Translations under genes and position numbers: made by a program
In this document: positions 47,318 to 61,027 of the stretch, piece after piece
Position numbering within the stretch: position 1 is the stretch's first letter
Layout of the letters: each line of letters begins with the position of its first letter
DNA from: Nemophila menziesii
Taxonomy: Eukaryota; Streptophyta; Magnoliopsida; Boraginales; Hydrophyllaceae
DNA length: 64,000 nucleotides
NCBI GenBank assembly: GCA_029959085.1
Contig: JARWIR010000050.1
Coordinates: forward strand, 558,001 to 622,000
Direction: 5' to 3'
Notes under the pieces: model-generated
Told to the model about the DNA's origin: nothing
The model's database searches: none
The model's input: the letters and a program-made list of their open reading frames with translations, nothing else

Positions 47318-49297
47318 AATGGTTGAAAATCATGTGGGAAGTTAATTATAGGTAGAGATGGACTTCCGAGTTACGGTTTTAGAATCAATATCTACTAATA
47401 CAAATCCGATAACCATTAATTTGGTTAACAAGGATACAGATTACTCAAAATTAAACTTGACCACGGGGGAGGAGACCAAATTCGACTCATCTCTTTTTTT
47501 TTACTAAACAAGCCAAATTTTATAAATAAGCTCAATATTACATCAACATGACATCACTTTAACAATACAAAGAAAGTAAAACAAGAGTTAAGCCCTATAC
47601 GCCTAACTCAATCTATTCCTTCAGTTAGACATCCATGAAAACCTTTCATTAGAAATTAAACTGGGTGTAGTAGCGTTATTAGTAACTCTATACATGCACA
47701 AGAAAATCCTTCAAGGAAATAATTTAAGGACTTATAGTGAAATGAAGTTAAAATGGGACTTTTCCCCTAACCACGTTCGACATATGCTTTATTTTACCTT
47801 AATTTCATTAACTTTGAAATTCACTTGTGTTTCATTAATGTTAAAGAAACATCACATGTCGAAACAGGCATAATTCATGAAAATGGCATATCACTATTCC
47901 GTGTGAATGTAAGTACAGATTATCATTATACTTTTAACCATCGCTCTCTTTTAAAATATTGATAAAATATTTAAATTTGTCTTAAAATATTGACTGAGAA
48001 AATTGATTATAATGAAAGAATGTCATTGTAAATTAATACTTGTATGATTAAGTAATGATGTTTATGGCAATTATGATAATGAGGGGGTGAGTATTGTAAA
48101 AAGATGATGTAAAATTATAGTGCAGAAGATAGTTATAGTGATCTGGTAAATCTCGATATATAGTGCACAATTTTGTTATTCACACTATAATTCTATTTGG
48201 AGAGATATATTACAAGATTACAATTATATATGATATGTAATATCATTAGCCACATGTAATTTAGATTAGTCGTTAAAGTTAACGTTAATTTTATAAAAAA
48301 ATACTAGGTCATAAGCAATATAATTAATTGTTTAAAAGAATATAATTTGTCTAATAATATTATAAAGAATCCACCACATGTTTGTTTTGCATAAATAATT
48401 TTTAATATAGTTTTCAAATCATTTACCAACAATAGGGTATGTAATTGCAAGTTAAGCTTTATTAGATATTTCTTGGTCTATTCGAATTTATTGTAGTTAA
48501 AATGACTCAAAGTCCATCCCACTAGTCATATGTATAGAAAAAATACAAAATTCCAATCCAATGACATTGCTTCTAATAACATATGATTAAAAACCCTCGT
48601 TGCCGTCATCTTTAAATATACATATTGTTACACAATATAATATAATATAATATGTAGCATATATATATACCACTCTAACTTATCACAAAATACACAATAC
48701 TAATTTTTTCTATCTCTATGAACTTACTTCTAACTTCCTCTTCCACTAGATCTATGTATTATGTTTGGTTCTTTTTTACCCCTGTTGTCTAGACCTCAAT
48801 CCCCTAATACAATGTTATATTTATCACTCAGAAATTTAGATAGATGACTATGCCATTTCATTCCAGAATTCATAAACAGGTATTATGATCATATATGTAA
48901 TTTTTTTAATTTTGTTTTAGTTTTTCTTTTTGATTACTTATTTATTTAAATTGCTATTTCCTTATGAGATGATTTTCGGGATAGATTATAGTTAGTGTAT
49001 GATCTCAACTTCTAGTTATGAATTCTCTTTTAGTAACATAATTAATTTTGTAATACAATAACAAATTTTTACTTTACAATGGTCGATTAATAGTTGTTGT
49101 TGTTCACATTGCATGACCCCTGCTTCTATGATTTTAATAGTCAATATTTTGTATATTTAGACCAAAAATAATTATGGGTTTTTTTATCAGTTTATATTTA
49201 AAAACATAAATTTTTAATCATTTGTTTTCTTTATTTGATGTGATATGTTTGATTTTATAATTATTATATATGGATATTAGTAGTTTTATAGATACCC
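47318..49297. other. B2 stretch between CACTA remnant and SCL3 fragment
   Basis: This is a copy of 35462-37424. Some extra sequence lies near 48110-48200. No gene is recognised. Confidence 0.6.
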
Positions 49298-49684
49298 TCT
49301 GCGAATATTCACCAAAGATAATAGTGGTGACAGAGTAAGAAGCAAACCATAATGGGAACAACTTGGTGGAGAGGATTGATGAAGCAATAAAGTTCTACAG
49401 AGCTATGTTTGATATATTGGAATCTATTATGCCAAGAATATCATTTTAATGTCAGAAAATCGAGAAGATGATTTTCGGTGAGGAAATTAAAAATATAGTA
49501 GCAGGTGAAGGACTTGAAAGGACGAAGAGGCCTGAGAAGCTCAAAAAGTAGATTCCTAAGCTTGAGATGGCTGGATTCAATAGGATGCCTTTGAGCTACA
49601 ACCTTCTTTTGCAGTGGAAGAAATTGTTGAAGAGGTATAGTTGATCAACCTCTTGTTTCAGTTTCGACATGGAATAGGAGGTAA
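49298..49684 (+). pseudogene. SCL3: SCARECROW-LIKE 3 (GRAS domain) 3' fragment, copy B2
   Basis: The frame starts LCEYSPKIIVVTE and keeps the family's SPK motif, which B1 and B3 have lost. It then has three in-frame stops, TAA at 49337, TAA at 49447 and TAG at 49549, between readable blocks: NHNGNNLVERIDEAIKFY, KIEKMIFGEEIKNI and LSYNLLLQWKKLL. The Gln codon that is TAG in B1 and B3 is still CAG here. About 55 bp between the LLQ helix and the final PVSAW-like segment are missing; the terminal TAA is at 49682. Disablement is independent of the other two copies. Confidence 0.87.
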
Positions 49685-51037
49685 ACTATAACAATTTTCC
49701 AGAGTGTAGGTTTTAAAGTGCTTCCCCACACCCGTGTAGTGCATAGGGGTTAAAATATATATATATATATTTTGTTAGGAATGGAGAAAATGAATTTAAT
49801 ACTGTATAATCATGCATGTTTTGTCAATTTTTGCTCCATATATAAGTCACATTGTGTATTGGGATATTTTCTTTTATGTTAACTGCAGCTTAAGTATTTG
49901 TTCGTCTATCTTCGCTTCATTTCATTTTCTTCCAAATTGAACATAAATTTATTACTATTCTCACAAAGTTTGTTCATGAAATTTTTAGAAAGTCATAAAT
50001 TGAACCTAGTTTTTTAACTATTTTAAGGAAATTTGTTTAGGAAATTTTCTAGAAAGCCCCACAACCACACAGTTCCTAATGGTGTTAATCTATTACGAAT
50101 CTTAGAATGGTTTCCTTGCTAAGGTTCCTTTTACGGAATAATGGGTACAGTCAATATACCTTGATGCTCGGGAGGAGTTAGGATTTTCAGACAGAGAGAC
50201 TAAAGAGATTTACAATATGCTCGGTAGGGATGAAAATTTCCCCTTATCCTATATTCAGGTGATTTACGTATCACTATTGTTCATGACATGGCAACTTGGG
50301 TAATATCAAAAGAGTATTATTAATTATTGATGGTTGGATTTGATATTTTGGGGTGGAGGCATGTATTTGATAGAGTATTAGCTTTATTGTTCTTACACAG
50401 ATCGTTTAAATGTAAAGTTTTGTGTTAGTACTTCTACAAATTTGAAAATATTTTATACCACATTTGTAGAGAACTATCAAATTTGTTTCTTAAAAAATAC
50501 TTAAAATATTATGAATATTAAAAATATTATTGATAATTTTTATAAATATTCTAATTACATTTTAATATTAATATATAAATAATTTGCATGCATTAATATT
50601 TCTTCTTTAAAATGTTTTTTGAGTAATATGTTTCTGTAATAGATTAAATAAAACAATGATAAGCTAAATATAAACTCATTAAAATTAATAAACGATTGAT
50701 AAAATTAATCATATGTTTCATCGACATATCTATTAAATTTTTATGCGAACAAAAAAATAATTTTCACCGTGTTGCGTATTGATGGAAAAATATTGGAAAA
50801 CCCATTGGAGAATGATTAATGATAGATAACACCCAAATACATACCGACTAATATATCACCCATGATGTGGCATGATTTGAGTTGTAGTAAATTTATAATA
50901 TACTTATTTCCTCGATTTTATTGACGATTTGCTTCCACTCAGATCAAGTCACGTCATGTGTAGTATACTGGGTGGTATGAATTTGGACGTTATATATCAT
51001 TACTTTTTGAGAATTAAAATAGTTAGCAAAAAAATGA
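49685..51037. other. B2 3' flank and B2/B3 spacer
   Basis: Up to about 50210 this copies 37878-38410 of B1. From 50211 the sequence is not found elsewhere in the window, is AT-rich and shows no gene. Confidence 0.6.
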
Positions 51038-51160
51038 AAAGAAAAAACCATAATATTTTAACGCGGTTCAGCCAACAACACTTACCTTCAAGGTGTAAAA
51101 AGAAAAAACCATAATATTTTAACGCGGTTCAACCAACAACACTTACCTTCAAGGTGTAAT
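51038..51160. repeat. 61-bp direct repeat, two units
   Basis: AAGAAAAAACCATAATATTT followed by TAACGCGGTTCAGCCAACAA and CACTTACCTTCAAGGTGTAA is repeated immediately with one or two changes (CAGCC to CAACC). TTAACGCGGTTC resembles words found near the ends of some plant LTR retroelements, but no LTR could be outlined. Confidence 0.93.
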
Positions 51161-51697
51161 TCACTATAATGAATAATTCATTTTACACTTCAAAATGAAT
51201 GTGTAAGAAGACATTCCCATACTGATATAATCCTACATCTTTTACATACAAAAGAAACATCCCACAATCCTAAACTTAATCACGAACATCAAACTACACT
51301 TCATCTTGATGTCATGAATAAATTTTTTACGATAGTCAATGCAACGTCAATTCATAATAAATATTACCTTTCTCATTATTTAATATAATTTTAACTATTT
51401 TTTTTAATATTCCTATTTATGTCATCCTCATCTTTTTGTCTTTTTCATACAATTAACTTATTTTAGCCCCCAAATAAACACCCTTATATTTTATAAATAC
51501 TAGTTATTATTTTCACTATGTTTCACACATATGTTAGCTAAAACATTATATGTAAGAATGCCTCAATACTCTTTCTTATGTTTTCTATAATGTCATGATA
51601 TGTAAGGTGTAAGTTATGTATTTACATAATGTTTGCCAAAAAGAGATAATAAATCATTGAATTATTCACTAAATTATATTTTTTTGTTTTCTATTTC
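51161..51697. other. Spacer left of unit B3
   Basis: This is AT-rich and unique within the window. No feature is recognised. Confidence 0.5.
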
Positions 51698-53930
51698 TCT
51701 TATATTTTATATAATTAGATTAATTTACTAAATAACATTAACTTCTACAATCATACGAATTTTAATAAAACCAGGGTTTTTATATTTTACTTATCTTATA
51801 AGAGGAGTTGACAAGTTATACAAAAAAAAATTAGAGGGTTCACGAATATTTTTATAGGATATAGTAAAAACTTGTTACATTTCCCTTTTAATTCCTCTTC
51901 TCATATGAATATATATTACAAACATTCTCGTAGTCTCAAATATCAACGAATATAAGCCTAGGAAATTTTTATGGAAATTGTATGGAACTATTACCTTGGC
52001 TCAAACATTAGTCGGGTATAAATATTATTAAACAAATCAACTATTACTCGACATTGTAGATATTGTATGGAAATTTTGTTAGTGGAGTGTTACAAAATTT
52101 ATAAAAGACTTTATACTAATTTAATAAATTATTTATGAAGATAATGAATAAAATCTAAAATCTGAAATAATTTATGATATTGTTTTAAAGATCATAAGGA
52201 TACAAAAATATCAATATAAGAATTAAAATAAAAAAGAAACAATTTATTGCATTAATACGAGAGATGGCTAGATAAATGGCGTGAACATTAGCATTTAAGC
52301 ATCATCCTCGACGCGGATTATGCTTGGACATGTAAAATCTTTCATAATATGTATGCATATATTCACGGTTATATAGTTCAAATATACCTCAAAATATTTT
52401 AGTTAAATTATTTTGTAAGATATATTGGGTTTCTCTTGCATATAATAAAAAGTATTACATGTTTAGTCTATTTTTTAAACATTTGTTTTACCTTTTTTAA
52501 GTTCATACAAAATTATCATTTTAGTTCACAATATTTTTGCTAAAAAGTTATAAATATTTTGAACTAAAAAGATATAAATTATTTTAAAGTAAATAAAGAC
52601 TCATTTTTTTGGGGTATTCATTTTTTGTAGGGCTGTTTTATTATCTTATATTTATTTGTTACCTATACTTATATTGGCCTAAAATAATTCTAATTTTATT
52701 TGTTCAAAATTATATTTGTGATTCTTTATTTGTTCAAAATTATATTTGTGATTCTAAATTTTAATTAAATTTTTCCCCTTAACTCGAGATTAAAAGAAAA
52801 AAACTAATAACTTTTATTACATTATCAAATCTAAATCTTTATTTTATCAGACACAACCAAAAATAAACTTTTGGAAAGATTTAGGGAATGTCACGTGTCC
52901 AAGGTGTCGATTGATATTATCAATATAATTATTAATATTTATATGAGACATGTCTTTCGATGAACATCAACTAATTCTTTTATATGAGACATGTCTTTCA
53001 ATGAACATCAACTAATATTCGACAATACTCATTGATATGAGCAATATAATTATTGATATTTTTCCAACTACATATATTTTTAGATATAATGTATCTCAAC
53101 TTTGGAAAATATCCATGTTAGGAACCATGTTTCCTCGTACTCTAATATTTCTCATGATCCCACTGTGCCAAAAATATTTGATTCTACATAAACCTAGCAT
53201 GGAACTAGAGTAGGATGTAGTAGCAATCTACTTCGCACAAGGTTTGATGATGCAGGTAAGTAACACTTATTGAACTTCAAATTTTTGGCATTTAGAAGCT
53301 TGGGGCGTCGATACAAATAACTTAACAATTATATTTTCAAGTTATTAACTACATCACCATTTTACTCAACAATGAAAAATATGGATCGGTGTTTCCTATA
53401 TGCATCGATCTAAAATGATTTGGTTATAAAACAGAGGTATCTAAGGAAATTTGTGTACTTATGATAGTCACACGAGGAATGTTGAGATGCTCATTGATGT
53501 ATATATTTTTTCCAACTTGTAATTGTGAAATATAAGTTATTTGTCATAATATAGAGATCTACGATAAAATATTATAGAAGAATATCATATAATAAAATTA
53601 ATTTGAATTATTTTTATTTCCTTTTTTTCTTATCAACTAACCGAACCAGTGGATGAATGTAGACAGAACTAATATTTCTCGAGTTTTACTCCTTACATTT
53701 AAATTGTTGGGGGAGGGTAGAACATATATTGGCATATTAAAATTTATACTTTATTATACAAAATTTTAATTTTTTTTCCACAACCTAAAATATAATTTCT
53801 TGATTATCAAATGAGCGCAGATTTTCATCTTCTATCCCAAATTTTTCCCCAAGATTAAGGTTGTTCGGGTTGTGATGTATATTTCCAAATTAGATTGATT
53901 CTACTCCGTCAATGACGGTGAATAAATGGA

Positions 53931-55700
53931 CGGTTACCTATGAAACATCGGTTTAGAAAAAATACATCTTCATACGTGAGTACTGAGAAGAGGCCCCGCC
54001 TTAGGTAACATATTCATGTCGATATTCAAAAGTAATTAGATGGGTTGCAAATTGTGTTTTCTTGTAATGAAAAGGATTTCGGGGGTAAGGAAATGAAAAA
54101 AAATGGGTCCTCGTGAGTTTAATTTGTAAAAAAGAGGATTTTTTATCGCTTACCTTATTGGTCAATTTTTTTTTTAGAAAAATAACATTGTTGTTATGCG
54201 TTGTGAGACGAATGTGTGTGATTGTGTGCTCAGAACAGTTGTAAGACTTATCGGATAATTAAAAAAGAGAACATAAAAGAAAGAATGGATCTGAAAGATA
54301 TGTGCAACATAAATGGATTGTGGTTGGTCCTGAAATTAGGGAAAATAATCCTAGCACTAGCCAAGTATGCCTTCACGCTACATAAGAAATGTGTTTGTTT
54401 ATGCCACAGAAGTTTCCCGATAGTTTAGTGTCTAGTTTGATGAACAACGTCATAGTTATACGGCAAAAATCGTCAAGATCAACATCACATGTCTGTCACA
54501 TAATGATGTAGTTTCTTTTTATGGCTAGTATCCCCGAGCTTATAGACAATTGGTAAGCGAATCAATAATTGGGTTATCTAACGTGTTCAGTTTCATTTGT
54601 AAAAAGAATCTAAGTATGAAAGAACTGGAATCGAGTAAAGCAGGACTAAATGAACTTTTTTTAAACTAGAGATGATTATGCCTCCTAACATCTTTTACAT
54701 AATGATCCACCTAGACATGCAACTATAACAATGCATTATTACGTGGTCTGGTTCAAAGGCGATAGATGTACCGATAAAAAAGGTACTAAAGAAGTTAAAA
54801 TAGTACATACTAAACCCAGCAAGTCTAGAGGGTTCAAATATCGAGGGGTACATTGTGGAAGAGACATTGACACTCATATCGTGTTATCTCCATGAAGAAG
54901 GAACCACTGTCAATGATCCCGGTAGATACAATCAGATGTTACCTGAACCAAAAAAAATTTATGTTTTAAAGAGCCAATAACATGCAGTGGGCAAAAAAAC
55001 ATTTGTTGCTTTGCCATATAAGGAGAAAATTAACTTGCATATCCTATTTAATTGGGAAGAGATCTAACCGTACATGATGCAAGTAACAATATTTATAATT
55101 TTTTTCTAATGCAAAACATATATGCACTATTCTTAACATGTTGTGAACACAAATTCAAGCTATCGGTTTCTAATATTGATATAGAAAGGATTCACCGGGA
55201 AATGTTTTGGAAGTGGTTTATGAGAAGGTATATAACCTTTAATTATTAATCTAAACATTACTATTTCAAACTAATAATTGTTTTTTTTGGTACCTAAATG
55301 ACGAGGGTTGTGATGTGTTAGTTAGCCTTGAGATGATTTCAATGTTGAATATGCCTCATGCTTAGGTTTATAGGAACGATTCATGTGTAGTGAACGGTTT
55401 CAAATGGATTACTCATGAAAAGGGAAAAAAAATGTGACTCAAGATTATGGAGTATGTACCATATATAATGGAGTATCTTATTACGATGAATTAGTCAATA
55501 TAATGGAGGTTGCATTTGATGGTGGTTGTTCTGTTGTGTCTTTTGAGTGTATGTGGTATAATAAAAAAAACATGAAGAAACATCATGGGGTAACCATTAG
55601 AAAAAGAACTTATTTTTGGTGGAGAAAAACCTATTACATGTTAGCCACCCAAGCCAAAGAAAGTGTTTACATCATTAAAATTATGCAAGAAAAACGCTAA
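53931..55700 (+). pseudogene. CACTA (En/Spm) TNP2-type transposase remnant, copy B3
   Basis: This is the most complete of the three remnants. In order it shows the HRFRK region, the LPYW region, KERMDLKDMCNINGLWL (54270), the KLEM..PPNIF-type DUF4218 centre with a frameshift near 54655, and a part lost from B1 (54745-54840). From 54800 it reads LNPASLEGSNIEGYIVEETL (family: ARPEGSIAEAYIxxE). Then come IHREMFWKWFMRR and an open 88-codon block (55434-55700) with YGVCTIYNGVSYYDELVNIM, SFECMWYN, YFWWRKTYYMLATQAKE, typical of DUF4216. Stops remain in the first half. No CACTA ends or N-terminal catalytic residues are seen. Confidence 0.9.
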
Positions 55701-57600
55701 AGGGTTGAAAATCATGTGGGAAGTTAAAGATTAGTATAGATGGGCTTCCGAATTACGATTTTAGAATCAATATCCACTGACAAAAATCAGATAACCATTA
55801 ATTTGGTTAACAAGGACACATATTACTCAAAATTAAACTTCACAACTGGGAGGAGACAAAATTTGATCCATCTCTTTTTTGTTTTGCCAAACAAGCCAAA
55901 TTTAATAAATAAGCTCAACATTTTATCAACATTACATTACTTTAACAATAAAAAGAAAGTAAAACAAGAGTTAAACCCTATACACCTAACTCAATCTACT
56001 CCTTCAGTTAGACATCTATGAAAACCTTTTATTAGAAAATAAACTGGGTGTAGTAGGGTTATCAGTAAGTTTGTACATGCACAAGAAAAACCTTCAAGGA
56101 AATGATTTAGGGACTTATATTGTAATGAAGTTAAAATTGGGCTTTTCCCCTAACCTCCTTCTACATATGTTTTATTTTACCTTAATTTCATGAACTCTGA
56201 AATTCACTCATGTTTCATTAATGTTAAAGAAACATCACATGTCAAAACAGACATAATTCATGAAAATGGCATATCAATATTCCGTGTGAATGTAAGTACT
56301 GATTATCATTATACTTTTTACCAACGCTCTATTTTTAAATATTGATAAAATATTTAATCTTGTCTAAAAATATTGTATGATAAAATTTATTATACTAAAA
56401 GAATGTGATCGTAGTATGTTCAAGTAATGATATTTAGGGCATTGATGATAATGAGGGGGTGAGTATTGAAAATAGATGATGTAAAATTATAATGCAGAAG
56501 ATAGTAAATCTCGTAAATCTCCATATACAGTGGAGATATATTAAACTATTCTACAAGTGTACAATAATATATGATATGTAATAAAAAATACTAGGTCATA
56601 AGAAATATAATAAATGTTTTAAAAGAATATAATTTTTCTAATATTAAAACTATAAAAAATCCACCACATGTTTGTTTTGCATAAATAATTTTTAATATAG
56701 TTGTTGAACTATTTACCAATATTAGGTTATGTAATTGCAAGTTAATTATTTTTTAAATTTCTTGGTCTATGCGAATCTTATTGGAGTTAAAATAACTCAA
56801 TGTCCAAGCTACAAGTCATATGTATAGAAAAAATAAAAAATTCCAATCCAATGACATCTCTTCTAATAACATAAGATTAAAAACCCTAGTCGCCGCCATC
56901 TTTAAATATACATTATGTTATACAATATAATATGTAGACTATACTTACCACTCTAACTTATCACGAAATACACAATATTAATTTTTTCCATCTCTATGAA
57001 CTTACTTCTAACTTCCTCTTCCACTTACTTGATCTGTGTATTATGAGTGGTTCTTTTTTACCCCTATTGTCTAGACCAAATCCCCTAATACAGTGTGATA
57101 TTTATCATTCAGAATATTAGATCGATGGCTATGCCATTTCAATCAAGAATTCATAAACAGGTATAATTATCAATTATATGTAATTTTTGTAATTTTGTTT
57201 TAGTTTTTTTCTTTTTGATTACTTATTTATTTAAATTTCTATTTCCTTATGAGATGATCTTCGGGATATATGATAGTCTATATATGATCTCAAATTCTAT
57301 TGATATGAATTATCTTTTAGTAATAGAATTAATTTTGTAATACAAAAACAAATTTTTCATTACAATGATTAATTAATAGTTGATGTTGTTCAAGTTGAAT
57401 GACCCATCGATTTGCTGTTTTTGATTCTATGATTTTAATTGTTAGTATTTTGTATATTTAGACCAAAATTAATTATAGGTTTTTCTAAAAATTTATATTT
57501 TAAAAAATATATTTTTAATCATTTGGTTTCTTTATTTAATGTAATATGTTTGATTTTATAATTATTATATATGGATAATATTAGTTTTATAAAATGATAG
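55701..57600. other. B3 stretch between CACTA remnant and SCL3 fragment
   Basis: This is a copy of 35462-37424 with small deletions, including about 65 bp near 56582. No gene is recognised. Confidence 0.6.
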
Positions 57601-58052
57601 AGCTTTCTTAATACCCTCTGTCAATATACATCAATGGTAATTGTGGTGACTGAGCAAGAAGCAACCCATAATGGGAACAACTTGGTGGAGAGGATTGATG
57701 AAGCAATAAAGTTCTACGAAACTATGTTTGATATCTTGGATTCTACTATGCCAAGAACATCAGTTGAGCGTCAAAAAATTGAGAAGATGATTTTTGGTGA
57801 GGAAATTAAAAACATAGTAGCATGTGAAGGACTTGAAAGGACGAAGAGGTATGAAAATCTCGAAAAGTGTATTCCGAGGCTTGAGATGGTTGGATTAAAT
57901 AGGTTGCCTTTGAGCTACAACAGTCTTTTGTAGGGGAAGATCTTGTTGCAGTATAGTGGATATGGGAATCAATTAAGAGAACAAAATGGTTTTTTTTTAT
58001 TTCTAGAAATGATCAACCTCTTTTTTCAGTTTCGGCATGGAATAGGAGGTAA
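57601..58052 (+). pseudogene. SCL3: SCARECROW-LIKE 3 (GRAS domain) 3' fragment, copy B3
   Basis: This has the same left limit (AGCTTTCTTAAT at 57601), the same new ATG (57634) and the same TAG in place of the conserved Gln (57931-57933) as B1. The 99-codon open part reads VVTEQEATHNGNNLVERIDE, FDILDSTMPRTSVERQKIEK, FGEEIKNIVACEGLERTKR and LNRLPLSYN. It keeps SVERQKIEK, closer to the family's SxERxKVEK than B1's SFELQKIEK. Beyond the TAG, one base is lost in a T run near 57995, so the SAW end is out of frame. The last codon equivalent is the TAA at 58050. Confidence 0.88.
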
Positions 58053-59820
58053 ACTATAACAGTTTTCCAGAGTGTAGGTTTTAAAATGCTGCCCCAGAAC
58101 CGTGTAGTGGGTAGGGGTTAATGTATATATATATTTTTTTGTTCGGAATAGATAACATGAATTTAATATTGTATAATCATACATGTTTTGTCAATTTGTG
58201 CTCCATAATTAACATTGTGTATTGGGATATTTTCTTTTATGTTAACTGTTTGTTTGCGTAGTTAAGTATTAATTCATCTATATTCGCTTCTTTTCATTTC
58301 CTTTGGACTTGAACATAAAATTATTACTATTATAACAGAAGTTTGTTCAGGAAATATTTAGAAAGTCAGAAATTGAACCTAGGTTTTTCACTATTATAAC
58401 GAAATTTGTTTAGGAAATTTTCTTGAAAGCCCCACAGCATACAATTCCGAAATGTGTTAATCTATTACGAATCTTAAAATGGTGTCCTTGCTAAGGGTCC
58501 TTTTACGGAATAATTGGTCACTTCAATAAACCTTGATGCTCGGGCGGAGTTAGGATTTTCAAACACATAGACATGAGAGAAGTATATAATATAGAAGTTT
58601 TTTTAAATTTTAGAAGAGTTTTTAGTGTTTTGTGGTTAGTTTGTTATATCATGTTATATAGACATCCTTCGTACAGTTAAAAGAATGATATTTAATAATA
58701 TTTTTTAATAATTGAGCAAAATTTAATTGAAAGATATTTTATGATCTATTATTTATAATTAAATGTAGAAAAGTTATAATTTAGTTTTATCAATACTTTC
58801 ACGAAAATCATATATAAAAGATCATATAAATCATTTCGTTATATATAGAAATTAGTTTTAAAAAAATAATAAAATATATCAATACATATTTTTATCTTCT
58901 ATATTATACACTTCTCTCATGTAACAAAACTTTTTATGATAGAAGTATGTGGTCATTGGAATGAGATCATAACATCAAAATTATATAGGTTTGAGTATTT
59001 TTACTAATAGACTAAGAAGTTTTATTTTTATTCATTCATACAATATAATATACTGTAATGGGTATCTGAACATTTGAGTTGTTTATTTGTTTTGTACACC
59101 TCGTTTGATCGGGTTAATTGTTTTGAATCCTTTTTAATGCTTTGATATAAGAAAACTTGAAAAAATAAAAATGAAGGTACTAAAGCGTATCACCTTGATC
59201 AATTAATTTTGTAGATTTTATAAGTACCCCATAATTACCTTCCCATCAAGGCCACGATTAGAAAAAAAATTATTAACGTTACATGCAAAACTTCAAAATA
59301 CATTTACACAAATACAACAAAGTTCTCTAACACCTTTATATTAAAAACTTAATCTAAAATTTATTTCAAAAGAATTTAATCAAAAATTTAATTCAAAGTT
59401 TGTTGTGTTGGAAAATGATACGAAGTTGCCCAAAATGGAAGACTTGCGCATGGCTTGCTTCCTGGTGTTATTTGTTCACTCTCCAATTTTTAGAATATTG
59501 AAATGTGTAATAAATAAATTACTTACAAAAGAAATATCATCCTCTATTGAGAATCCTCATAACTATAATGGGTATTCAACAATTTCTTTTGAGCTTACAT
59601 TCTTTGTATTAGTAAAGTGGGGCATTCTCAATCACAATCTCACCAAATTAGCTCAAGTGGGGTCGTTTTTCTAGCGAGATCTCACTTTATCTTCTCACAA
59701 ATTAGAGTGAATTTTTAGTATTGAAATTTCAAAAAAATCTTTCACAGTGAGAATTCCATTTGAGATCAGTCTAACTGAAAAAAATAATTCTCTCAAGGGT
59801 CCCATCCTACAGGAGATCAG
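58053..59820. other. B3 stretch right of SCL3 fragment
   Basis: This is a copy of 37878-39655. An 89-codon frame at 59405-59674 is broken in B1 (stop near 39367), so it is not counted as a gene. Confidence 0.6.
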
Positions 59821-60721
59821 AAACTTGCATAATTTTCCTAAATTAAACATCTCAGGAACAACTGTTAAGGTATAATACTCAACAATTAGCAACATTCGAG
59901 CTATATTTGGGTACTTTCACATAATATATAGACCATTTGTGCAATTAATCCAAAACACATGAATGGCCCAGCCAATTTGGTCTATCCAGACCACCTTTTT
60001 ATTATTTGTAAAAGTTAACATAATGAACAATAAAAAGGGTATTTAGAACATTGTGTTTTTATCAGAAAAACTAGGTTGTTTAATTTTTTATGATTTTTCT
60101 ACTAATTAAGCCACCCAAATCCATATTCATTATTTTCTATAATAAATAAAAAAAGGGCCACTCCTGGAAGCAATTACGATGCCTAGCTATATGACCCATT
60201 TTCAAATCATCCAAATCCATATTCATTATTTTCTTTTTGAGAAAAAGATTAGATATTTGCTCAATTTTGCAGAAGATATTTTATAAGTACCACGTGATAA
60301 GATCAGAAACTTGCACAATTTTCCTAAATTAAACATCTAAGGAACAACCTTTAAGGTAAAATACTCAACAATTAGCAACATTCGAATAATATTTGGCTAC
60401 TTTTGCATAATATATAGATCATTTGTTTAATTAATCCAAAACACATGAATAGCCCAGCCAATTTGGTCTATTCACACCACACTTTTTATTATTTGTAAAA
60501 GTTAACATAATAAAAAATAAAAAGGGTATTTAGACCATTGTGTTTTTATCATAAAAATAGGCTCTTTTTTTTTTGTTTTTTTACTAATTTAGTCACCCAA
60601 ATCCATATTCATTATTTTCTTTAATAAATGGAAAAAAGGACAATGCAAGCAATTGCATGCTTAATTTTATATGACATTTTTCAAATCATCCAAATCCATG
60701 TTCATTGTTTTCTTTTTGAGA
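59821..60721. repeat. 486-bp tandem duplication in B3
   Basis: The units start at 59821 and 60307 with AAACTTGCA(T/C)AATTTTCCTA. This is the same structure as 39656-40560 in B1, so the duplication predates the B1/B3 split. Confidence 0.92.
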
Positions 60722-61027
60722 AAAAGACTTTGTGGGTGTCCATGGAATTCGAAAAGGGACTTCTGAGTACCCATACTATAAAATAGGACCCAACTTTTTA
60801 TTTTTGTCCAACCGTTAGTGTTTTCCATTATCTCACACATTAAGTATACAATTCAAATTAAAAGGAAACCAAATCCACATAGGCTCCACATCATACTTAA
60901 TGTGTGAGATAACGGAAAAACTGACGGTTGGACAAAAACAAAACGTTGCGTACCTAAAAGTCCTAATTTATATTATGTGTACTCATAAGTCCCTTTTCGA
61001 ATTCCATAGGTACCCATAGTGTCTTTT
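60722..61027. mobile_element. 306-bp foldback MITE, copy B3
   Basis: This is the same element at the same site as 40561-40866. The left end reads AAAAGACTTTGTGGG and the right end, reverse-complemented, AAAAGACACTATGGG. The ends of the two copies have drifted separately since duplication. Confidence 0.85.

Larger units (their letters stand above)
44763..50210. repeat. Array B, unit B2 (deleted form)
   Basis: The unit starts CTCTTATATTTTATA, as does B3 at 51698. Relative to B3 it lacks about 490 bp near 46385 (B3 53390-53865), about 880 bp near 46770 (inside the transposase) and about 55 bp inside the SCL3 fragment. It also lacks everything after the point equivalent to 38410 in B1. It is visibly more diverged from B1 and B3 than those are from each other. 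Confidence 0.94.
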
